Below, in pieces: positions 53,259 to 61,000 of a DNA stretch of 64,000 nucleotides (position 1 is the first letter of the stretch; the number at the start of each line of letters is the position of its first letter). The position numbers were made by a program, and so were the translations under genes. This DNA is from Corynebacterium ammoniagenes DSM 20306 (GTDB lineage Bacteria > Actinomycetota > Actinomycetes > Mycobacteriales > Mycobacteriaceae). The DNA lies in contig NZ_CP009244.1 of NCBI RefSeq assembly GCF_001941425.1, positions 2,170,001-2,234,000 of the forward strand. The letters are read 5' to 3'. The notes beneath the pieces are model-generated. The model searched no databases, was not told the DNA's origin, and worked only from the letters and a program-made list of their open reading frames with translations.

Positions 53259-53615
53259 TATGTAGCCACCGGAGTTTGCCTCCGTGCTGCGTACGTTTGA
53301 TAACTCTAGCCTAGGAAGTTTTAAAGCTACAAATCCGCCCCAGAAAAGACCACTCATTTTCCGATAAGAGCAGGTCAGCCGGTACCACGATTTCTTGCCG
53401 CGAACTTGGGAGCATCAACTTCTAACTGTATTCACCAGGAAATGCTCAGCAAATCAATACGTATGGCGTCGCCTGCTTGTCGATGGCTAGCCACTCACCG
53501 CTCTCTACTTGACCCTCATCACCAGCCGCCGTTATTCAAGATGATCCAGACACCATTTTTGGCATACAGGACTAAATCTGGGACTAGGCGAAGCTAAAGG
53601 GATTGAAGTAGGGAT
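53259..53615. other. Intergenic region between tRNA-Pro and tRNA-Gly
   Basis: About 360 bp. A 63-codon reading frame on the plus strand (53406-53597) lacks a Shine-Dalgarno or recognisable protein and is not called. The sequence shows no clear hairpins; composition is similar to the surroundings. It may hold the tRNA-Pro promoter near 53260-53310. Confidence 0.5.
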
Positions 53616-53657
53616 AGAAAAATACCGGCTCAACCATTCTTACTGGTTAAAGCCGGT
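53616..53657 (-). terminator. Terminator after tRNA-Gly
   Basis: ACCGGCT (53624-53630) pairs with AGCCGGT (53651-53657), extended by AACCA/TGGTT inside; the minus strand continues ATTTTTC. Six nt after the encoded CCA of the tRNA. Confidence 0.9.
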
Positions 53658-53663
53658 GTTTAC

Positions 53664-53738
53664 TGGAGGGAATGACGGGAATCGAACCCGCGTCTTCAGC
53701 TTGGAAGGCTGAGGTATTAGCCACTATACGACATTCCC
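53664..53738 (-). tRNA. tRNA-Gly (anticodon TCC), CCA encoded
   Basis: Reverse-complement cloverleaf: acceptor GGGAATG/CATTCCC, anticodon stem-loop TCAGC-CTTCCAA-GCTGA giving TCC (reads GGA), T-arm GGGTTCGATTCCC. Discriminator T at 53667 followed by encoded CCA at 53664-53666, unlike the tRNA-Pro nearby. Confidence 0.95.
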
Positions 53739-54000
53739 ATAACGCATCATTTTGATGTGCGTTAGATATCTTAACTGACGTAGTTATCTCATTCCAAAAT
53801 GACCCCCACTTATTCCTTATTTGTCCCGGAAATCTCCTCACCAATCTCCGGTACTCCGGTTGCTGTGTCCCAGGCATCTGGATTGTTTGTACACCCGTGG
53901 CGCGGGCGAATGCTTTCTTTGTGCGCTGTGGAACTTTAAGCTGGTAGCAGACGTTGATCTAGACAGACAATAAAACAATTGTGGGAAGTGAACGCCAACT

Positions 54001-54822
54001 ATGGAATTTCTATTAATTCTCGCTGTCCTCGGCGGCGGTGCCTGGTACATGTCTTCGAAGAATTCTAAAAAGAATGCCGAAGAACGGGAGCGCCGCGAAT
54101 TCGCCGATGCGCACGCCGATGCGCAGCGTTGGACCGAGCGCCTTGGCGGCCAGGTGATGCAAATTTCTGGCACCGATAAAGCATCAACCCAGGCAATGGC
54201 TGATGCCTCCGAGCGCTTTACCGCCGCGAACTCCGCGCTGGCGCAGGCGACCTCCTCGAAGCAAGCAAAGCTTGCGCGAGAATCAGCGCTGGAGGGCATG
54301 CACTATGTAGCCGCTGCTCGAGAGATCATGGGTATGAATGCGGGCCCGGATCTTCCTCCCCTGGAGGGCCAACGCTCCGCTGGCAAGGTTACTGAAACGC
54401 GCACCGTGGAAGCAGAAGATGGTCAGACCATTACGGCTTCTCCTTATGCCTCGGAAGACACTCCGAATTACTACCCAGGCGGCACGGTTGCTGGACGTCC
54501 CGTTCCCGCCGGTTGGTACTCCCGCCCCTGGTGGGCAGATGCCATGGCCACTGGCGTGTGGATGATGGGCTATTCCATGATGTTCAACGCCATGTTTATG
54601 GGCATGGCTGGCGTGGGCTACTCCGGTGAAGCTGCGGCCGCTGGCGAAGTCGGTGATGCCGGTGGAGACATGGGCGACGGCGGCGATATGGGCGACGCTG
54701 GTGGAGATATGGGTGATGGCGGCGACATGGGTGACGGCGGTGGCCTGTTCGGAGGCGACGGTGGCGGCCTCTTCGGTGGCGAAGACGGCGGAGGCATCTT
54801 CGACTTCGGCTTTGACTTCTAG
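54001..54822 (+). CDS. DUF1542-type protein with Gly/Asp/Met repeat tail
   Basis: 273 aa. An N-terminal hydrophobic segment (MEFLLILAVLGGGAWYM) acts as a membrane anchor, followed by a charged helical DUF1542-like region (KNAEERERREFADAHADAQRW to ~115). A Pro/Tyr-rich segment precedes a Met/Trp-rich hydrophobic patch (WWADAMATGVWMMGYSMMFNAMFMGMAG, ~180-205). The last ~55 residues are repeats of GDMGDGG/GDMGDAG and GGGLFGGD. Function unknown. Homologues occupy the same place in other corynebacteria. Ends 37 nt before a strong terminator. Confidence 0.78.
   Translation: MEFLLILAVLGGGAWYMSSKNSKKNAEERERREFADAHADAQRWTERLGGQVMQISGTDKASTQAMADASERFTAANSALAQATSSKQAKLARESALEGMHYVAAAREIMGMNAGPDLPPLEGQRSAGKVTETRTVEAEDGQTITASPYASEDTPNYYPGGTVAGRPVPAGWYSRPWWADAMATGVWMMGYSMMFNAMFMGMAGVGYSGEAAAAGEVGDAGGDMGDGGDMGDAGGDMGDGGDMGDGGGLFGGDGGGLFGGEDGGGIFDFGFDF
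54649..54801. repeat. Gly-Asp-Met tandem repeat tract
   Basis: Units of 18-21 bp of the type GGCGACATGGGCGACGGC and GGTGGAGATATGGGTGAT repeat five times, then GGTGGCCTGTTCGGAGGC-type units twice. They encode GDMGDGG/GDMGDAGG and GGGLFGGD at the C-terminus of the DUF1542 protein. Third-position changes between units show the array is not recent. Confidence 0.8.
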
Positions 54823-54858
54823 TAGTTAGAAATCGCCTCAATCCACCGCAGCGCTTTA

Positions 54859-54913
54859 GGGGTCAGTCCTAGTTCTACTCACAGACCGTGAGTCAGTCGG
54901 GACTGGCCCCTTT
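54859..54913 (+). terminator. Terminator after the DUF1542 gene
   Basis: GGGGTCAGTCC (54859-54869) pairs with GGACTGGCCCC (54900-54910) with one G-T pair. An inner ACTCAC/GTGAGT stem lies at 54877-54893, and TTTC follows. Confidence 0.85.
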
Positions 54914-54945
54914 CTCATGCACAATTTCCGCGTATTCTCGATGTC

Positions 54946-55809
54946 ATGAGCCAACAACACACAACTTCTGAATTTGATCCGTCGATCGTCCCGACCGTCA
55001 CCCTCAATGACGGCAATACTATTCCGCAGCTCGGTTATGGTGTGTTCAAAATCGAGCCGGAAGAAACCGAGGAGATGGTCGCGGAGGCATTGAAGGTGGG
55101 CTACCGCCATATCGACACTGCCGCTGCCTATGGCAATGAGGAAGGCGTTGGGGCGGCCATCGCTAAGTCTGGCATTCCCCGGGAAGAGCTGTTTATTACC
55201 ACCAAGCTGTGGAATGACCGCCATGAAGACGCCGAAGCAGCCCTGCAGGAATCCTTGGACAAACTAGGTCTGGACTACGTGGACCTGTACCTCATCCACT
55301 GGCCATCGACGCGAACCGGCAACTTCAAGGCCGCGTGGAAGTCCTTGGAAAATGCCCAAGAACAAGGCCTGGCTAAATCCATTGGTGTCGCGAACTTCAC
55401 CGTGCAGAATCTGGAAGACCTATCGATGGTTTCCAAGGTCAGCCCCGCGGTCAATCAAATTGAGCTCCACCCCTACTTCGCGCGCTGGAAAGAAGTAGAC
55501 GCTGGCCGCGTCCACGGCATCAAGGTGGAATCATGGGGTCCGCTGGGCCAAAACAAGACTGACCTGTTGGAAAACGAAGACATCGTGGCCGCTGCAGAAG
55601 CACATGGCAAAACCCCAGCGCAGGTTGTTTTGCGATGGCACCTACAAAATAATGTCATCGTCTTTCCTAAGACCGTGACTCCGGAGCGGATGCGCGAGAA
55701 CTTCGATATTTTCGATTTCGAGCTTGACGATGACCAGATGCTGGCCATCAATAGCTTGGATGAGGGCGAGGACGGCCGCGTCGGTAATGATCCAGATGAG
55801 TTCAGCTAG
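54946..55809 (+). CDS. Aldo/keto reductase
   Basis: NADPH-dependent reductase of the AKR superfamily, 287 aa, (beta/alpha)8 barrel. Tetrad visible in GYRHIDTAAAYGNEEGVG (Asp and Tyr), LFITTKLWN (Lys) and YLIHWP (His); KSIGVANFTVQNLEDL and FPKTVTPERMRENFDIFDFELDDDQM complete the cofactor site. Related to 2,5-diketo-D-gluconate reductases, but the physiological substrate is unknown. TATTCT ends 7 nt before the ATG, predicting a leaderless mRNA. Confidence 0.9.
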   Translation: MSQQHTTSEFDPSIVPTVTLNDGNTIPQLGYGVFKIEPEETEEMVAEALKVGYRHIDTAAAYGNEEGVGAAIAKSGIPREELFITTKLWNDRHEDAEAALQESLDKLGLDYVDLYLIHWPSTRTGNFKAAWKSLENAQEQGLAKSIGVANFTVQNLEDLSMVSKVSPAVNQIELHPYFARWKEVDAGRVHGIKVESWGPLGQNKTDLLENEDIVAAAEAHGKTPAQVVLRWHLQNNVIVFPKTVTPERMRENFDIFDFELDDDQMLAINSLDEGEDGRVGNDPDEFS

Positions 55810-55828
55810 AGCTTAAAACATCGAAAAG

Positions 55829-55878
55829 CATGTGCCCACGTTATTTCTTCTTTGAGGAAGAAACGACGCGGGCATAAT
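55829..55878. terminator. Bidirectional terminator, aldo/keto reductase / rpiB
   Basis: TTTCTTC (55844-55850) pairs with GAAGAAA (55857-55863), with an outer GCCC/GGGC stem (about 55834-55837 and 55870-55873) and mismatches between. Located in the convergent gap. Confidence 0.7.
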
Positions 55879-55900
55879 TTATGTGGTTATTAGTTAAAGT

Positions 55901-56383
55901 TTAAGCCTCTGGTACTTCAGGCACCTCAGGTGCAATCTGGGTGCGCTCATATTCGGCCAAGATATCAATGCGGCGCTGGTGACGCTCTGCCTGTGACCAT
56001 TCCTGGTCTAAGAAAGCATCCACGATAGCCAGTGCTTCTTCTGCCGAGTGCATGCGGCCACCAATGCCAATGAGCTGGGCATTGTTGTGCTCACGCGCCA
56101 GGCGTGCGGTCTCCGGTGACCATGCCAGGGCACAGCGTGCGCCCTTGACCTTATTAGCGGCGATCTGCTCGCCGTTGCCGGAGCCACCGAGGACGATACC
56201 CAATGACCCTGGGTCATTAACGGTGCACAGTGCGGCTTCAATACAAAAAGCTGGGTAGTCATCCTCAGCGTCATAAACATGTGCGCCACAGTCAATGACA
56301 TCGTGGCCTTGGCTGGTCAGGTGTTCTTTAATAAGATTTTTGGTCTCGAACCCTGCATGGTCTGCTCCTAAGTAAACGCGCAT
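55901..56383 (-). CDS. rpiB: Ribose-5-phosphate isomerase B
   Basis: Interconverts ribose-5-phosphate and ribulose-5-phosphate. 160 aa: MRVYLGADHAGFETKNLI with the phosphate-binding start, DYPAFCIEAAL, and GIVLGGSGNGEQIAANKVKGARCALAW (the LacAB/RpiB signature; Ser in SGNG where E. coli RpiB has TG). The frame is open to 56455, but ATG 56383 matches the family start, and TAGTAT ends 7 nt before it. C-terminal EVPEVPEA tail. Gene order with pepN matches C. glutamicum. Confidence 0.93.
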   Translation of the reverse strand: MRVYLGADHAGFETKNLIKEHLTSQGHDVIDCGAHVYDAEDDYPAFCIEAALCTVNDPGSLGIVLGGSGNGEQIAANKVKGARCALAWSPETARLAREHNNAQLIGIGGRMHSAEEALAIVDAFLDQEWSQAERHQRRIDILAEYERTQIAPEVPEVPEA

Positions 56384-56477
56384 GCCATCCATACTAACAA
56401 TGGTTGGCATGCGCGTTGGTTCATGCAACAAAAATGCTGTGGGATCCCGCGTCAAGTGTTACGAGCTTCCCCTAGTT

Positions 56478-57107
56478 TTACTTGTTTTTGTTGCTGACCT
56501 GAGGGTTTTCGGTGCGGGAACGCTTGATCTCGAAGAAGTATGGGTACTGCGCCAAGCGGAATGCCGCATCGAAGATCTCGCCGGCTTCTTCACCGGTCGG
56601 AATGCGGGTAATGACTGGGCCAAAGAACGCAGTATCGCCTAGCTTCAGCACTGGGGTTCCTACCTCATCGCCCACGGAGTTGATGCCTTCATTGTGGAAA
56701 GCGCGCAGCTGCTCATCGACTTCTTCGGTATTGGCAACATCAGCGTAGGACGCATTCAAGCCGGTTTCTGCCAATGCTTCCTTAATCAGCTCATCATAAG
56801 CGCCAAAGTCGTGCTTGCCGCCTTGTTCTTCACCGTGCAGCTTGTTGCCAAGCGTGGTGTAAAGATCATCAACCTTGGCTGGTTCTTCGGTAGCTACCTT
56901 GGCAAAAACACGTGCTGGTCCCCACGCGGCTTTCATCATGTTGGCATAATCTTCGGGCAGGTCACGGCCGTCGTTGAGGACCGCAAGTGACATTGGTACG
57001 AATTCCACCTCAATATCGCGAACCTTTTCTACTTCCTTAATCCAGCGGGAAGTAGCCCACGCGAACGGGCATGTAACATCGAACCAAAATTTCACAGACT
57101 GAGACAC
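56478..57107 (-). CDS. DsbA-family protein with CPFA motif
   Basis: 209 aa with a thioredoxin fold interrupted by a helical insertion, like FrnE/DsbA and the mycobacterial mycothiol-dependent Rv2466c. The redox motif reads DVTCPFAW, so only the first Cys of CxxC remains; a dithiol mechanism is impossible and a monothiol (glutathione-transferase-like or mycothiol) mechanism is possible. GTPVLKLGD provides the cis-Pro region. The GTG start has AGGAG 9 nt upstream. Divergent from pepN, cytoplasmic (no signal peptide). Confidence 0.82.
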   Translation of the reverse strand: MSQSVKFWFDVTCPFAWATSRWIKEVEKVRDIEVEFVPMSLAVLNDGRDLPEDYANMMKAAWGPARVFAKVATEEPAKVDDLYTTLGNKLHGEEQGGKHDFGAYDELIKEALAETGLNASYADVANTEEVDEQLRAFHNEGINSVGDEVGTPVLKLGDTAFFGPVITRIPTGEEAGEIFDAAFRLAQYPYFFEIKRSRTENPQVSNKNK

Positions 57108-57196
57108 TTATTAAACTCCTATGCATAAGATGAATATGTCGCCTTGTACAACAACCGAGCATATCCACAAATTCCAACCAAGGAGCATTACCGTAT

Positions 57197-59749
57197 ATGA
57201 CCTCAGTAAACCTCACCCGCGATGAAGCATCGCACCGCTCTGACCTAATCGACGTCGCTCATTATGACGTGCAATTAGACCTGCGTGATGAGCAATATTT
57301 CACGTCGGTGACCACCGTAAACTTTCACGCCAAGCAACCAGGTTCTACGTTTATTGACCTGCGCGCGGATGAAATCATCGACGCCCGCCTCAACGGCATC
57401 CCCTTGCCATTGGATGCATACAACCCCACCTACGGCATCGCGTTGTCGGGGTTGGAACATGCCGAATACGAGCTCAAAGTCCACGCCAAGATCGCCTACT
57501 CGCGCACAGGCGAAGGCTTGCACCGCTTCGTTGATCCAGTAGACGACCAGGTGTATTTGTACACCCAGTTTGAAACAGCGGATGCCAAGCGCGTCTTTGC
57601 CTGCTTCGACCAGCCGGATATGAAGGCAACCTACTCGTTGACTTTCCACGCCCCGCAGGACTGGAAAATCATCACCAACTCCCCTGTCACCCGCGAGGGC
57701 AACACCTGGCGGGCAACCGTGGATACCCCGCTGTCGACATACCTCATCGCCCTGTGCGCTGGCCCCTACTACGAGGTCACCGATACCTGGCGCGGTGAAT
57801 TGGTGGAGCATCCCGAAGGCCAGCCTGCAGCTCAGCTCGAAGTTCCTTTGGGCCTGTACTGCCGCGCATCGTTAGCAGAGCATCTCGATGCCGAGCGGTT
57901 GTTTACGGAAACCAAGCAAGGTTTTGATTTTTACCACGCCAATTTCGGCTTCGCGTATCCCTTTGGCAAGTATGACCAGATCTTCGTGCCCGAATTTAAC
58001 GCCGGCGCGATGGAAAACGCTGGTTGCGTCACCATCCGTGATGAGTACGTCTTTTCCTCCCAGGCCACGCACTACATGTACGAGCGCCGCGCTGACACCA
58101 TCTTGCACGAGCTCGCACACATGTGGTTCGGCGACTTGGTGACCATGCAGTGGTGGGATGACCTGTGGTTGAACGAGTCTTTTGCTACCTGGTCGGCTGC
58201 TATCTGCCAGGCAGAAAATACGGAATATGACACCGCGTGGGTCACCTTCGCCAACGTGGAAAAATCCTGGGCATACCAGCAGGATCAGCTGCCCACCACG
58301 CACCCGATTTCCACGGATGCCTCGGATATTGAAACCGTGGAGCAAAACTTTGACGGCATCACCTATGCCAAGGGCGCTTCGGTGCTCAAGCAGCTACAAG
58401 CTTATGTGGGTCGCGAGAACTTCTTCGCTGGCGTGCGCCGCCACTTCACCACCCACGCCTGGGGCAATGCCACCTTTGACGATCTCTTAGGACACTTGGA
58501 AGAAGCCTCGGGACGTGACTTGTCCTTCTGGGCCACGGAATGGTTAAAGACCACTGGGGTAAACACCTTGGCGGCCAAGACCGAGCAAGAAGGTGGCACC
58601 TACACCTCCTTCGCGGTGGTGCAGTCCGGTGATACCTTGCGCACCCACCGCGTTGCCGTGGGCTTGTACCGCACCGAGGGTGAGAAAGTCACTCGTTACA
58701 AGCGGGTTGAGGTGGATATCTCCGGTGAGCACACCGAGATTCCTGAGCTGGTAGGACAAGACGTCGCAGAGCTAGTTTTGCTTAACGATGATGACCTGAC
58801 CTACACCCTGCTGGAATTTGACCCCTCCACCGTAGATTTCGTGGTCAACAACATTGATAAGATTTCCGACCCCATGGCGCGCACACTGTGCTGGTCCACC
58901 GCATGGGAGATGACGCGGGCTGGCACCATGCGCGCACGTGATTTCGCACAGCTGGTTGCCCGCGGTCTTCATGCAGAAACCGAGATGGGTGTCTTAGAGC
59001 GCATCACCAACCAGGCCATTACCGCCGTTGCGCGCTATGCCGACCCACAGTGGGCAGAGGATCACGGCTTCGCATTGCTTGCCGATGCCTTCTTGACCGA
59101 AGCAGCCGCCGCCGATGCCAACGGTGCTGATAACCGCGCGATTGTGTTCAAGCAGGCTCTTACCCGCATTGAGCTCAATGACGCTGCCCGCGATTACCTG
59201 GTTGACTTGCGCACTACTTCCGACGATAAGGCTTTGCGCTGGAAGGCTCTTGCTGCCTTGATTGCTAATGGCGCCATTGGTGCAGGAGAAGCAGGCGATT
59301 TCGATGAGGTCAAGAAGCTCGTGGCCGAAGAACTCGAAGCAGATAACACTGCATCGGGCTACCAGGCTTCCCTGCGGGCACTGGCGGCATTTAATTCTGA
59401 TGAGAATAAACGCTCGGTCTGGGATGACATCATGTCGCTCTCCCTGTCCAACCTTGAGCTGCGCCATAAGCTCGAAGGTCTGACCATGGTGGGATCCGAT
59501 AAGCACTTAGGCTTTGCGGTGGACGAATACTTCGCTAATGCCGAAAAGGTCTGGGATGCCGGTTCCACCGAGATTGCTCTGGGCACCGTCCAGGGACTGT
59601 ACCCCGCCTGGAACGTGTCACAGGAGACCATCGACGCCACCGATAAATTCTTAGACAACCAGCTTCCTGCTGGCTTGCGTCGCGTTATCACCGAAGAGCG
59701 CGACCGCTTGGCACGCACCTTGCGCAACCGCGCTATCGACGCGCAATAG
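57197..59749 (+). CDS. pepN: Aminopeptidase N (M1 family)
   Basis: Zinc aminopeptidase removing N-terminal residues from peptides. 850 aa with the exopeptidase motif GAMEN (270-274), the zinc motif HELAH (H304, E305, H308) and the third ligand E327 (LWLNESFATW). An N-terminal saddle domain (~1-190) and a C-terminal ERAP1-like helical domain (~530-850) flank the catalytic domain. AAGGAG lies about 10 nt before the ATG. It would finish degradation of the peptides released by ClpXP or imported by the POT transporter. Confidence 0.96.
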   Translation: MTSVNLTRDEASHRSDLIDVAHYDVQLDLRDEQYFTSVTTVNFHAKQPGSTFIDLRADEIIDARLNGIPLPLDAYNPTYGIALSGLEHAEYELKVHAKIAYSRTGEGLHRFVDPVDDQVYLYTQFETADAKRVFACFDQPDMKATYSLTFHAPQDWKIITNSPVTREGNTWRATVDTPLSTYLIALCAGPYYEVTDTWRGELVEHPEGQPAAQLEVPLGLYCRASLAEHLDAERLFTETKQGFDFYHANFGFAYPFGKYDQIFVPEFNAGAMENAGCVTIRDEYVFSSQATHYMYERRADTILHELAHMWFGDLVTMQWWDDLWLNESFATWSAAICQAENTEYDTAWVTFANVEKSWAYQQDQLPTTHPISTDASDIETVEQNFDGITYAKGASVLKQLQAYVGRENFFAGVRRHFTTHAWGNATFDDLLGHLEEASGRDLSFWATEWLKTTGVNTLAAKTEQEGGTYTSFAVVQSGDTLRTHRVAVGLYRTEGEKVTRYKRVEVDISGEHTEIPELVGQDVAELVLLNDDDLTYTLLEFDPSTVDFVVNNIDKISDPMARTLCWSTAWEMTRAGTMRARDFAQLVARGLHAETEMGVLERITNQAITAVARYADPQWAEDHGFALLADAFLTEAAAADANGADNRAIVFKQALTRIELNDAARDYLVDLRTTSDDKALRWKALAALIANGAIGAGEAGDFDEVKKLVAEELEADNTASGYQASLRALAAFNSDENKRSVWDDIMSLSLSNLELRHKLEGLTMVGSDKHLGFAVDEYFANAEKVWDAGSTEIALGTVQGLYPAWNVSQETIDATDKFLDNQLPAGLRRVITEERDRLARTLRNRAIDAQ

Positions 59750-59774
59750 CTTTCAGCACTGCCTGACCAGCTCG

Positions 59775-59813
59775 AAGCCCCGAACCTCTTTCCTCGTGGA
59801 AGGTTCGGGGCTT
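59775..59813. terminator. Bidirectional terminator, pepN / SdpI-family gene
   Basis: AAGCCCCGAACCT (59775-59787) pairs with AGGTTCGGGGCTT (59801-59813), 13 bp perfect. A second hairpin, CGAAGTG-TTTCG-CACTTCG, follows at 59824-59842 immediately before the SdpI-family stop codon. Confidence 0.88.
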
Positions 59814-59845
59814 AATGCTTGGGCGAAGTGTTTCGCACTTCGTCA

Positions 59846-60241
59846 TCACGCCCCTGCAGAGTCCGCAGAGTCGGCAGGGTCAGCGGCGTGCTGCTGGCGG
59901 CGATGAATTCTTTGCGCAGACTCAACCACGCGGCCTTTTGCCGCCATGTACAACAAAGCAACCCACGTTATCGCGCACACAGTGACCATGAGGCTGATGG
60001 TCATATCTCTGCTGGGAATCAGCAGCAGGATTGCGCCTGCAATCTCAGCGCCTAAGCCGCCGACCATCACCACAAGACCACCAGCCGCGTGGCTTTCTTT
60101 CCACACGGCGGTGGATATTTGTGTTTCTTCGGTCCGAAAACCCCACGACGATCCAAGCTGCAGACGCCGCGTGCGCATTTGCCACCCGTTGTAGATAAAC
60201 AACAGGCCGATGATAAACAGCGCAAAGGGAGGGATAATCAC
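59846..60241 (-). CDS. SdpI-family membrane protein
   Basis: 131 aa with three hydrophobic helices (PPFALFIIGLLFIYNGWQM, AGGLVVMVGGLGAEIAGAILLLI, TISLMVTVCAITWVALLYMAA). The first is followed by the family's conserved LGSSWGFRTEETQISTAVWKESHAAGG. SdpI family members include the Bacillus immunity protein SdpI, but small actinobacterial relatives have no known toxin partner and none is seen here. Starts 18 nt after the SDR stop and probably shares its transcript. Ala/Asp/Ser-rich tail. Confidence 0.8.
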   Translation of the reverse strand: MIIPPFALFIIGLLFIYNGWQMRTRRLQLGSSWGFRTEETQISTAVWKESHAAGGLVVMVGGLGAEIAGAILLLIPSRDMTISLMVTVCAITWVALLYMAAKGRVVESAQRIHRRQQHAADPADSADSAGA

Positions 60242-60259
60242 AACAATGCTTTCTGCGAA

Positions 60260-60979
60260 TTATGCGCGATCGGCAAGCTCAATGCGCGGGCGCACCTGGA
60301 CTTCGGTCAACTGCGTTGTCGGACCAGCATCCACCACCGCGCGAATAGCGCGTGCGACTTCTGCTGGCGCAATGACGTGGTCCGCATTGTAGTTATCGTT
60401 GAGTCCTTGCAGCATCGCGGTATCCGTTGGGCCCGGTGCGACGGTGCTGACACGAATATCCTGTTCAGATTTCCGTAAACCGTCCGCGAGCGCATACAGC
60501 GCGTGCTTGGTGGCCGCATAGACAACATTGCCGCCAAAGCCGCCGCGACCCGCGCCGGAGTTGATAAAGATGGCGGTGCCCTCAGCCTTGCGCAAACCTG
60601 GAAGTAGTACTCGGGTCAGCTCTGCTGGCACGTAGACGTTGAGCTCCATGTGCGCGCGCCAATCCTCGACTCGCGCTGAATCCACGGAAAGTGCATTCGC
60701 AATCGCCGCGGCGTGCACGAGCACATCCACGCGCTCTAAGGCGGGCAGGACGGAATCTAGAGCATCGAGCTCACTGGCTAGGTCGACGGCCACGGTGGTG
60801 ACTGCGTCCCCGTGGGCAGCTGCTAATTCATCGAGCTTTGCTTGGTCTCGGCCCAGGGCATACACGTGGTGATCTGCCGCGAGGTTAGCAACAATTTCGA
60901 CGCCCATGCCACCGGTAGCACCGGTAACCACGGCAACTTTTTCATCGGTTGGTATATCAGAAGTGCGTTGTTCAGTCAT
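60260..60979 (-). CDS. Short-chain dehydrogenase/reductase (SDR)
   Basis: 239 aa classical SDR: VAVVTGATGGMGVEIVANLAADH (cofactor loop TGxxxGxG), the catalytic Ser in INSGAGRGGFGGN, YAATK (Tyr and Lys) and PGPTDTAM. The reaction is NAD(P)H-linked carbonyl/alcohol exchange; substrate unknown. TAGGGT lies 7 nt before the ATG, with AGAAGG overlapping the space. Located 21 nt downstream of metB in the same direction, so read-through is possible. Confidence 0.88.
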   Translation of the reverse strand: MTEQRTSDIPTDEKVAVVTGATGGMGVEIVANLAADHHVYALGRDQAKLDELAAAHGDAVTTVAVDLASELDALDSVLPALERVDVLVHAAAIANALSVDSARVEDWRAHMELNVYVPAELTRVLLPGLRKAEGTAIFINSGAGRGGFGGNVVYAATKHALYALADGLRKSEQDIRVSTVAPGPTDTAMLQGLNDNYNADHVIAPAEVARAIRAVVDAGPTTQLTEVQVRPRIELADRA

Positions 60980-61000
60980 GCCTTCTACCCTAGCGGCGCG

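Noticed and set aside
53406..53597. 63-codon plus-strand frame between the tRNAs
   Set aside because: No Shine-Dalgarno or -10 at leaderless spacing, no recognisable protein, composition like intergenic DNA.
54596..54841. Arg/His-rich frame opposite the DUF1542 repeat tail
   Set aside because: Reverse complement of Gly/Asp repeats gives Arg-rich noise; no start signals.
59846..60241. SdpI-family gene as part of a toxin-immunity system
   Set aside because: No SdpC-like toxin, peptide precursor or export genes nearby; the family is widespread without toxins in Actinobacteria.
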